A stretch of DNA of 5,485 bases from contig JAETSS010000101.1 in NCBI GenBank assembly GCA_021769545.1, positions 1 through 5,485 of the forward strand, read 5' to 3'. The translations under genes and the position numbers were made by a program. Source of the stretch: Eubacterium sp. (GTDB taxonomy: Bacteria > Bacillota_A > Clostridia > Peptostreptococcales > Anaerovoracaceae). Below, in pieces: positions 1-5,485 of this stretch. The notes below the pieces were generated by a model. It searched no databases, was not told the origin of the DNA, and saw only the letters and a list, made by a program, of their open reading frames with translations. Each line of letters opens with the position of its first letter. Positions within the stretch are counted from its first letter, which is position 1.

Positions 1-40
1 TGGGACATGTGGCTACTCTGCTGTAAAACTTCTCCTTCTT

Positions 41-83
41 ATATCCTGAAGGACCTGTTAAAGGTTTTTCGGGATATTTTTTT
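41..83 (+). terminator. Rho-independent terminator of the upstream unit
   Basis: Positions 41-55 can pair with 63-77 along all 15 positions (12 Watson-Crick and 3 G-U pairs), closing a 7-nt loop (TGTTAAA, 56-62). The stem is followed directly by an unbroken run of seven T (77-83). The opposite strand has no T-run after the stem, so termination is for + strand transcription. The hairpin lies upstream of the fruR promoter, so it ends the preceding gene or RNA and is not an attenuator of the fruct­ose operon. The upstream unit is only represented by positions 1-40, too short to identify; one possible end is the TAA at 24-26. Confidence 0.85.
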
Positions 84-230
84 ATGCATAGAGTTGGATG
101 GCGGGCAATGTATCGTGGAAAGATAAAATATGTGATTTTACGATAGAACCCCGAAGCAGCGGCAAAGCAGGAGACATGAGCAAATATGCACGAGTGTACG
201 AAAATAATGACTAGGTTTGACTAAATATGA
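84..230. other. Non-coding spacer upstream of the fru promoter
   Basis: No credible gene is seen here. It contains a weak imperfect dyad: TATCG (111-115) with CGATA (141-145) and TAAAAT (124-129) with ATTTTA (135-140), with an 8-nt bulge on the left arm and a 5-nt loop. AAATATG occurs three times in and near this spacer (126-132, 182-188, 223-229). These may be regulator contacts or chance in AT-rich DNA. No clear catabolite responsive element (cre) was found by eye. Confidence 0.5.
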
Positions 231-266
231 TTGACTTTGCTCGAATCGGTGCTATAATATAGTCAA
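208..266. promoter_or_regulatory. Candidate FruR operator (TGACT repeats around the promoter)
   Basis: TGACT occurs three times in direct orientation at 208-212, 218-222 and 232-236; the first two are one helical turn apart and the third is the -35 element itself. The reverse complement AGTCAA lies at 261-266, at the likely transcription start, forming an inverted pair with TTGACT at 231-236. Repeats that overlap the -35 and the start site are a plausible binding place for a DeoR-family repressor, which would make fruR autoregulated. Part of the match is simply the -35 consensus, so the assignment is tentative. Confidence 0.4.
231..258 (+). promoter_or_regulatory. Sigma-A promoter of the fru operon
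   Basis: The -35 element TTGACT (231-236) is separated by 16 bp from a perfect -10 element TATAAT (253-258), and the -10 is preceded by TG one base away (TGC, 250-252), an extended -10. The predicted start of transcription is near 264-267, leaving an untranslated leader of only about 18 nt before the fruR ATG. This leaves no room for a riboswitch or antiterminator, so control is probably at initiation by a DNA-binding protein. Confidence 0.88.
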
Positions 267-282
267 CAGGGAGGAACAGAGG

Positions 283-1029
283 ATGCTGCAGAAAGAAAGA
301 CAGGAAAAAATACTGAAAAAGCTGAAAGTAAAAAACACGGTAAAGGTGGCCGATCTTGCCGGGGAACTGGGCATAAGCGAATCCACCATCAGGCGCGATA
401 TAACGGAGCTCGACCGTCTCGGCAAACTGAAAAAGGTCTTCGGCGGGGCTGTTTCCTTAAACGGGGATATGACCTTCGGAGAAACAGATGTAGCTCATAA
501 ACACATGATAAATATCGAAGAGAAAGAAAAGATCGCGAGATATGCCGCCTCCATGATAAACGATAATGATTTCGTGTATATAGATGCGGGGACTACCACT
601 GAGAAGATGATAGATTACCTCGATAAGAGCAACGTTACATATGTCACCAACGGCATAACACATGCCAAGAAGCTGATACAGAAGGGGTTCAACGCATATA
701 TCATCGGCGGTCTGCTGAGACCGTCGACGGAGGCAGTCATTGGAGATGCCGCCATGGAGACCGTAAGACGCTACAACTTTACGAAGTGCTTCATGGGAGC
801 CAACGGCATAGATCCGGAACGCGGCTTCACTACTCCCGACATAGGCGAGGCAGCCATAAAGACGGCTGTGATGGAAAAATCATATGTCTCCTTCATCCTT
901 GCGGATCATACCAAGTTCGGTCTCATATCTCCGGTGACCTTTGCCGGGATAGACGAAGCATGTATAATAACCGACCGTCTGGATCAGGAGCACTACAGAA
1001 AATACACCGTTATAAAGGAGGTCGAGTGA
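283..1029 (+). CDS. fruR: DeoR-family transcriptional repressor of the fructose operon
   Basis: A 248-residue DeoR/GlpR-type regulator, the usual family length. The N-terminal winged helix-turn-helix covers about residues 5-57, with the family signature around LGISESTIRRDITEL (29-43) followed by GGAV (54-57). The C-terminal sugar-phosphate sensor domain (about 75-235) shows DAGTTT (101-106), GGLLR (142-146), GANGID (172-177) and ADHTKFG (207-213), all typical of DeoR effector domains. Start: ATG 283 has GGGAGG at 269-274, 8 nt upstream, just after a strong promoter. It is first in the operon, and its TGA shares one base with the fruK ATG, which suggests translational coupling. By family and context the inducer is inferred to be fructose-1-phosphate and the targets its own operon. 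The DeoR assignment is secure; the fructose role rests on the neighbours. Confidence 0.92.
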   Translation: MLQKERQEKILKKLKVKNTVKVADLAGELGISESTIRRDITELDRLGKLKKVFGGAVSLNGDMTFGETDVAHKHMINIEEKEKIARYAASMINDNDFVYIDAGTTTEKMIDYLDKSNVTYVTNGITHAKKLIQKGFNAYIIGGLLRPSTEAVIGDAAMETVRRYNFTKCFMGANGIDPERGFTTPDIGEAAIKTAVMEKSYVSFILADHTKFGLISPVTFAGIDEACIITDRLDQEHYRKYTVIKEVE

Positions 1030-1943
1030 TGATCTATACTGTAACATTCAGCCCCGCCATAGACTATATCGTCTATCTGGATAAGTTGGATATGGGGGCC
1101 ACGAACCGCACCATCAGAGAAGATCACTTCTTTGGCGGCAAAGGTATAAACGTATCCACGATACTGACGGAGCTTGGTATCGAAAATACGGCGATGGTCT
1201 TTGTAAGCGGCTTTACGGGCGAAGCGCTGGAATAGGGGCTCTGGGAAAAGGGCTTAAAGTCGGTTTTCGTTCATCTGGAAAGAGGCATAACAAGAATAAA
1301 CGTCAAGATAAAGACAGACTGCGAAACAGAGATAAACAGCCAGGGCGCGACTATAAGCAGGGAAAAGCTGCAGGAGCTCATTGAAAAGCTGGACGTGTTG
1401 CAGAAGGGAGACTTTCTCATAATATCGGGCAACGTCCCCAACACGCTTCCGGAGGATATATACGAGATCATGATAAAGAGGCTGGAAGGAAAAGACATCA
1501 GCTGCGTGGTGGACGCTACGGGACAGCTTTTGAAAAACGTACTCAAATACAGACCGTTTTTAATAAAGCCCAATAAGAATGAGCTGGAGGAGCTGCTGGA
1601 TATCACCATCAAAACCGATGATGATCTGGAGGCAGGAGCGAAAAAACTTCAGGATATTGGAGCGCGAAACGTGTTGATATCGCTGGGAAAAGACGGCGCG
1701 TATCTGCTGTGCGAGAATGGAGATAATCATTATATGAAGGCCGCAGGACAAGGTGCCGTAAACACGGTGGGAGCAGGTGATTCCATGGTGGCGGGCTTCA
1801 TAGCAGGATATCTTCATAAAGGAGATTTTGAAGAAGCTCTCAGATCAGGGATAGCCGCAGGCTCGGCGACAGCCTGCTCCGAAGGGCTGGCGACGGGAGA
1901 GAGTATACGTGAGTTTTACAAAATCATTAAGGAGAGAGGGTAG
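1029..1943 (+). pseudogene. fruK: 1-phosphofructokinase (FruK) with an in-frame TAG at codon 69
   Basis: FruK phosphorylates fructose-1-phosphate with ATP to fructose-1,6-bisphosphate, the step after FruA. The frame from ATG 1029 to TAG 1941 is 304 codons, the normal length for this PfkB-family kinase, but codon 69 (1233-1235) is TAG. Before it are the FSPAIDY start (7-13) and the substrate-binding GGKGINV (36-42). After it, still in the same frame, are GITRINVKIK (86-95), SGNVP (133-137), KPNKNE (180-185), SLGKDGA (218-224) and NTVGAGDSMVAGF (245-257) with the catalytic Asp251. No other lesion is seen. The start is supported by AAAGGAGGT at 1014-1022, 6 nt before ATG. Read literally it makes an inactive 68-residue peptide. 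An internal restart, for example ATG 1470 with GGAGG at 1451-1455, would give only a C-terminal half lacking the sugar-binding motif. It could be a base error, a true pseudogene, or a gene read through at TAG. Family identity is certain; functional status is not. Confidence 0.9.
1233..1235 (+). other. Premature amber codon inside fruK
   Basis: TAG lies in the fruK frame just after the GFTGE motif (residues 61-65), at a position that is variable in FruK proteins as I recall them. One base change would restore Glu (GAG), Lys (AAG), Gln (CAG) or several other residues. The frame is unchanged on both sides, so this is a substitution, not a frameshift. The only nearby pairing found is a 5-bp GAAAA/TTTTC match (1245-1249 with 1264-1268), too weak to suggest a recoding stem-loop. 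Confidence 0.95.
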
Positions 1944-1947
1944 GAAC

Positions 1948-3879
1948 ATGAGAATCACTGATTTGCTGAAAAAGGCTTCCGTGAAAACAGGCGTGACGAT
2001 AGGTTCGAAGGAAGAAGCTATCGAAATGCTCATTGATCTTCATGAGAAGGCCGGTAATCTGAAGGACAGAGAAGCGTACAAAGCAGGTATCCTGGCGCGT
2101 GAGGAAACAGGCTCCACTGCCATAGGCGAAGGGATAGCGATACCTCATGCCAAGAGCGATGCAGTAAAAAATGCGGGACTGACAGCCATGACGGTTCCGG
2201 ACGGCGTCGATTATCAGGCTCCTGACGGGAACCCATCCAATATCATTTTCATGATCGCGGCTCCGGTGGACGGAGATCTGCACCTCGAGGTCCTTTCAAG
2301 ACTTATGACTCTGCTTATGGACATGGACCTTCGTCAGGAGCTGCTGCAGGCAAAGAGTGCAGATGAGTTCATAGCGGCGATTGACAGGAAAGAAAAGGAG
2401 CGTTATCCGGAGGAAGCGGCAGAGGAAGAAAAATCCGAAACACCTCAGGATGAAGACGGTCATTACAGGATACTGGCAGTCACTGCGTGTCCTACAGGCA
2501 TAGCGCATACCTATATGGCTGCGGAGGCTCTTGAAAAGAAGGCAGCCGAGATGGGCTACAGTCTAAAGGCTGAGACCAACGGATCCGGAGGTGCGAAAAA
2601 CGTACTTACACCACAGGAAATAGAAGCTGCCGACGGCATCATAATCGCAGCGGACAAAAACGTTGAAATGGTAAGATTCGACGGTAAAAAAGTATACAAG
2701 ACCAACGTATCTGCAGGCATCAACAAGCCTGAGGAACTCATAAATATGATAATAGAAGATAAAGCGCCGGTATATCACTACGAGGGAGCCAAGACGACAT
2801 CTGCCGACTCGATAGGCAGCGAGGGTATAGGGCATCAGATATACAAGCACCTGATGAACGGCGTTTCGTATATGCTTCCTTTCGTTATCGGCGGAGGCAT
2901 CATGATCGCGCTGGCATTCCTGATAGATACCATCGCAGGAGCACCCAGAGACGGCAGCTTCGGTACGTATACCCAGGCGGCGGCATTTTTCAAGACAGTA
3001 GGCGGAGCTGCATTCAGCTTTATGATGCCGGTGCTGGCGGGATATATAGCCAGAAGCATAGCCGACAGACCGGGACTTGCAGTGGGCTTCGTAGGCGGAT
3101 ATATAGCGACCATCGGCTGTACCTTCGGAAATATAACAGGCGATCCGGCGGCGGTATCGGGCTTCATCGGAGCGCTGATTTCAGGCTTTGCGGGAGGCTT
3201 CATCGTATTGCTTCTTAAAAAGATATTCTCGTTCCTGCCTTCCAGTCTGGAAAGCATGCTGCCGGTGCTTATACTTCCGCTGTTTGGAATAATCCTCATG
3301 GGAGTGTTCATGTGCCTGATAAATCCGGCAGTGGGAGCTATAAATACAGCTATCGCCAACGGACTCAACTCCATGGGCGGCGCAAGTCAGGTACTGCTGG
3401 GATGTATACTGGCGGGAATGATGGCCGTAGACATGGGCGGCCCGTTCAACAAGGCTGCATATGTATTCGGCACAGCAGCCATCGCATCGGGCGGCTTCAA
3501 TATCATGGCAGCCGTAATGATCGGCGGCATGGTACCGCCTATCGCCATAGCCCTTGCCACAACGTTCTTTAAAAATAAATTCACGGCGGAGGAGCAGAAG
3601 GCGGGCCTCGTCAACTACATCATGGGACTTTGCTTCATAACGGAAGGCGCCATACCGTTCGCGGCTTCGGACCCTGTCAGGGTGATACCATCATGTGTTG
3701 TGGGTTCGGCGGTGGCAGGCGGAATATCCATGGCTATGGGCTGCACCCTTCGCGCACCACACGGAGGCATCTTCGTATTCCCTGTAGTGGGGAACGTAGG
3801 CGGATATCTGCTGGCACTTGTTGCGGGAGCTGTAGTAGGAGCGCTGCTTCTGGGGTTATTGAAGAAAAAGATAAAATAA
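1948..3879 (+). CDS. fruA: Fructose-specific PTS transporter, EIIABC fusion
   Basis: A 643-residue membrane protein that imports fructose and phosphorylates it to fructose-1-phosphate. The EIIA domain (about 1-148) has the phosphorylated His67 in GIAIPHAKS. An acidic, Glu-rich linker (about 149-171) follows. The EIIB domain (about 172-275) has the phosphocysteine Cys181 in TACPTGIAHTYMA. The EIIC domain (about 300-640) has some nine or ten hydrophobic segments, with GGPFNKAAY (497-505) and FITEGAIPF (563-571) typical of fructose EIIC, and a basic KKKIK end. All three domains look intact and the length fits Bacillus-type FruA. Start: ATG 1948 is preferred because MRITDLL is a typical EIIA beginning and the ATG lies 4 nt after the fruK stop, with purine-rich AAGGAG (1929-1934) and GAGGG (1936-1940) upstream. 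An in-frame GTG at 1909 would add 13 residues encoded inside fruK. Confidence 0.95.
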   Translation: MRITDLLKKASVKTGVTIGSKEEAIEMLIDLHEKAGNLKDREAYKAGILAREETGSTAIGEGIAIPHAKSDAVKNAGLTAMTVPDGVDYQAPDGNPSNIIFMIAAPVDGDLHLEVLSRLMTLLMDMDLRQELLQAKSADEFIAAIDRKEKERYPEEAAEEEKSETPQDEDGHYRILAVTACPTGIAHTYMAAEALEKKAAEMGYSLKAETNGSGGAKNVLTPQEIEAADGIIIAADKNVEMVRFDGKKVYKTNVSAGINKPEELINMIIEDKAPVYHYEGAKTTSADSIGSEGIGHQIYKHLMNGVSYMLPFVIGGGIMIALAFLIDTIAGAPRDGSFGTYTQAAAFFKTVGGAAFSFMMPVLAGYIARSIADRPGLAVGFVGGYIATIGCTFGNITGDPAAVSGFIGALISGFAGGFIVLLLKKIFSFLPSSLESMLPVLILPLFGIILMGVFMCLINPAVGAINTAIANGLNSMGGASQVLLGCILAGMMAVDMGGPFNKAAYVFGTAAIASGGFNIMAAVMIGGMVPPIAIALATTFFKNKFTAEEQKAGLVNYIMGLCFITEGAIPFAASDPVRVIPSCVVGSAVAGGISMAMGCTLRAPHGGIFVFPVVGNVGGYLLALVAGAVVGALLLGLLKKKIK

Positions 3880-3914
3880 AAAGTTGAAATAACGGATCTG
3901 AGAGGAGGATCACA

Positions 3915-4181
3915 ATGGTATCTAAGAAAGTAAAGGTCATAAATTCACAGGGTTTCCATATGAGACCGGCAAGCAATTTCGCATCTGCAATGGGAAAATA
4001 CAGCTCGGACGTTAAGCTGGAGGTGAACGATGCGGAAGTAAACGGAAAAAGCGTCATGAATCTCATTGCGGCATGTATAAAGTTCGGGACAGAGATAAAT
4101 ATCGTGTGCGACGGAGCGGACGAGGAAGAAGCTCTCAAGGATGCCGTCAGCATGGTGGAATCCGGGTTTGGAGAAGAGTAA
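3915..4181 (+). CDS. ptsH: HPr phosphocarrier protein
   Basis: An 88-residue cytoplasmic phosphocarrier, the normal HPr length, passing phosphate from EI to EIIA domains. The active-site His15 lies in GFHMRPAS (13-20) with the conserved Arg17 and Pro18. Ser46 is present in NGKSVMNL (43-50), the site that HPr kinase/phosphorylase modifies in Firmicutes for CcpA-dependent catabolite repression, so this HPr could serve both transport and regulation. Differences from Bacillus HPr include Met16 in place of Ala and NLIAACIKFGTEI (49-61) in place of the usual GVMSLGIAKGAEI; I recall similar forms in Clostridia. The start is fixed by AGGAGG (3903-3908), 6 nt before ATG. It follows fruA by 35 nt with no terminator. 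Confidence 0.95.
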   Translation: MVSKKVKVINSQGFHMRPASNFASAMGKYSSDVKLEVNDAEVNGKSVMNLIAACIKFGTEINIVCDGADEEEALKDAVSMVESGFGEE

Positions 4182-4183
4182 AC

Positions 4184-4192
4184 GAGGTGATC
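4184..4192 (+). promoter_or_regulatory. Extended Shine-Dalgarno of ptsI
   Basis: GAGGTGATC is fully complementary to the GATCACCTC at the 3' end of bacterial 16S rRNA. Its GAGG core lies 8 nt before ATG 4196. It sits in the 14-nt gap after ptsH and fixes the ptsI start, pointing to strong independent initiation. Confidence 0.85.
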
Positions 4193-4195
4193 TAA

Positions 4196-5485
4196 ATGCT
4201 CAGAGGTATACCGGTATCGGAAGGGATAGGAATAGGCAGAGCCTATGTTATCGGAAAACAGGAGATAAAAGCAAAATCGGAAACCGTAACGGATCCGGAA
4301 AACGAAAAGAAGCGGTTCCATGATGCCGTGGACGCCTTCTGTGTAAGGACGGAAAAGCTCGCGCAGAAGATGGAGGAAAGCGTCGCTGCCAAGGAAGCCG
4401 AGATAATACGCGGACATATGATAATGCTGCAGGATCCCTACATGATCTCTCAGGTGGAAGAGAAGATCGATGCGGGGGTCTGTGCGGAAAGTGCATGCAG
4501 TGAGGTCCTGGATATGTTCATGGGGATGTTTTCGGCTGCTGAGGATGAGCTTATAAGGCAGCGGGTCGCCGATATCGAGGATATAAAGAGCAGGCTTTTG
4601 CAGATACTTTCGGGAAATGAAGGGGCAGACCTGTCGGAAATACCTTGCGGAAGCATTCTTGTGACGGAAGAGCTCACGTCATCGATGACTGCGGAAATGA
4701 ACAGTGAAAACATAGCCGGTATAGTAACGGAAAAAGGCGGCATGACATCCCATTCGGCTATACTGACACGTTCACTGGAGCTGCCTGCCGTACTCAGTGT
4801 TCCGGGCGCTCTTGAAGCTATAGAGGACGGAATGACGGTGATCGTCGACGGCTCTGAGGGTGAAGTCCTGGCAGAGCCCGATGAAGAGACGTTAAAGAAC
4901 TTTGATGCAAAACAGCAGGCATTCGCATCAGAGAAGAGGCTTCTTGCCCGATATCGCGGAAAGAGCACGGTAACTGCAGACGGGCTGCGTAAAGAGGTAT
5001 GCTGCAATATAGGCAGCGTCAAGGACGCTGTTGCGGCTGTTGAGAAGGATGGCGAAGGGATAGGGCTTTTCAGAACGGAATTCCTTTTCATGGAAAGCGA
5101 TTCGGCTCCCGATGAAGAAAAGCAGTTTGAGGTATACAAGAAGACGGCGCAGCTTTTCAAAGGGAAAAGCGTGATAATCCGCACACTGGATGCAGGCGGA
5201 GATAAGGGCATAGAGTATCTTGGCATGAAGAAGGAGGACAATCCGTTCTTGGGGTTCAGAGCCATAAGATACTGTCTTGACGACGGCAGGCAGGTCTTCG
5301 AAACTCAGCTGCGGGCGTTGGTGAGAGCAAGCGCCTTCGGAAACATAAAGGTGATGATACCTCTCGTTACCAACGTGGAGGAGATACGAAGCGCAAGGAA
5401 AATGATAGCTGAGATCATGGAGGAATTCGATAGAGAAGGCATCCCTTACGATAAGGACATGCAGATAGGTATCATGGTGGAGACA
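4196..5485 (+). CDS. ptsI: PTS enzyme I (phosphoenolpyruvate-protein phosphotransferase), 3' end cut off
   Basis: Enzyme I autophosphorylates with PEP and donates phosphate to HPr. The frame is open from ATG 4196 to the window edge, 430 complete codons with no stop; family members are about 570 residues, so some 140 C-terminal residues lie outside. It begins MLRGIPVSEGIGIGRA (1-16), the typical EI start. The active-site His186 lies in GGMTSHSAILTRSLELPAV (181-199). In the PEP-binding barrel GEGIGLFRTEFLFM (286-299), RTLDAGGDK (329-337), NPFLGFRAIR (349-358) and VMIPLVTNVEEI (386-397) are all recognisable. In most EI proteins I know residue 183 is Arg (GGRTSH); here it is Met, a position the family signature leaves free. 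It follows ptsH by 14 nt. The catalytic Cys and the C-terminal dimer region cannot be seen. Confidence 0.95.
   Translation, partial: MLRGIPVSEGIGIGRAYVIGKQEIKAKSETVTDPENEKKRFHDAVDAFCVRTEKLAQKMEESVAAKEAEIIRGHMIMLQDPYMISQVEEKIDAGVCAESACSEVLDMFMGMFSAAEDELIRQRVADIEDIKSRLLQILSGNEGADLSEIPCGSILVTEELTSSMTAEMNSENIAGIVTEKGGMTSHSAILTRSLELPAVLSVPGALEAIEDGMTVIVDGSEGEVLAEPDEETLKNFDAKQQAFASEKRLLARYRGKSTVTADGLRKEVCCNIGSVKDAVAAVEKDGEGIGLFRTEFLFMESDSAPDEEKQFEVYKKTAQLFKGKSVIIRTLDAGGDKGIEYLGMKKEDNPFLGFRAIRYCLDDGRQVFETQLRALVRASAFGNIKVMIPLVTNVEEIRSARKMIAEIMEEFDREGIPYDKDMQIGIMVET

Noticed and set aside
1..126. Frame 1 open to TAA at 124-126 as the end of an upstream gene
   Set aside because: It would run straight through the terminator hairpin and T-run, and its sequence resembles no family I recognise.
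176..214. Twelve-codon leader peptide ATG...TAG
   Set aside because: It lies upstream of the promoter, and its AGGAG is only 2 nt from the ATG.
84..282. Catabolite responsive element (cre)
   Set aside because: No stretch matched the WTGNAANCGNWNNCW pattern well enough by eye; a position-weight scan would settle it.
786..1028. Open frame upstream of the fruK ATG, in frame with it
   Set aside because: It lies inside fruR in another frame and its translation is unlike any FruK; ATG 1029 has a perfect ribosome binding site.
1236..1330. Stem-loop after the fruK TAG as a recoding signal
   Set aside because: Only a 5-bp A/T-rich pairing was found, not a stable recoding structure.
1395..1943. Independent gene starting at GTG 1395
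   Set aside because: It is the in-frame continuation of fruK, has no ribosome binding site, and begins in the middle of the kinase fold.
1909..1947. Upstream in-frame GTG as the fruA start
   Set aside because: It would add 13 residues unlike EIIA N-termini, encoded inside the fruK 3' end; ATG 1948 gives the typical MRITDLL start.
2835..3374. Minus-strand open frame of 179 codons
   Set aside because: Antisense to the fruA EIIC domain; its composition simply mirrors the codons of that strand.
3734..4417. Minus-strand open frame of 227 codons
   Set aside because: It crosses the end of fruA, all of ptsH and the start of ptsI, and shows no family motif.
4450..5265. Minus-strand open frame of 271 codons
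   Set aside because: Serine-rich, motif-free antisense shadow of ptsI, whose + strand frame carries all EI motifs.

Overview
The window holds most of a fructose-uptake operon of the phosphotransferase system (PTS), all on the + strand, in the order fruR - fruK - fruA - ptsH - ptsI. The last gene runs off the right edge. The organism looks like a mid-GC anaerobic Firmicute, probably class Clostridia. The signs are an HPr with the regulatory Ser46 of Gram-positive bacteria, strong AGGAGG/GAGGTGATC ribosome binding sites, a DeoR-family fructose regulator, and very frequent ATA (Ile) and AGA/AGG (Arg) codons at a GC content that looks close to one half. The family-level assignment is a guess; nothing here fixes the genus.

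Layout: positions 1-40 are the tail of an unidentified upstream unit. A strong intrinsic terminator at 41-83 separates it from this operon. Positions 84-230 show no gene, only a weak dyad and short AT-rich repeats. A near-consensus promoter (TTGACT, 16 bp, extended -10 TGCTATAAT) lies at 231-258 and is surrounded by TGACT repeats that may be the FruR operator. Then come fruR (283-1029), fruK (1029-1943), fruA (1948-3879), ptsH (3915-4181) and the start of ptsI (4196 to the end). Gaps between genes run from a 1-nt overlap to 35 nt, and no terminator was seen between them, so the five genes are probably one transcript.

How they work together: EI (PtsI) takes phosphate from PEP and passes it to HPr His15. 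HPr passes it to the EIIA then EIIB domains of FruA, whose EIIC domain imports fructose as fructose-1-phosphate. FruK converts this to fructose-1,6-bisphosphate. FruR is presumably the repressor released by fructose-1-phosphate. A point of interest is that the PTS coupling proteins are encoded inside the fructose operon.

The main anomaly is in fruK. The reading frame is continuous with a normal family length of 304 codons, but codon 69 is TAG (1233-1235). Everything before and after it reads as good 1-phosphofructokinase in the same frame, including the catalytic GAGD. This may be a base error, a fresh nonsense mutation, or amber readthrough or suppression; the sequence alone cannot decide. 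No clearly new biological system is visible beyond this.
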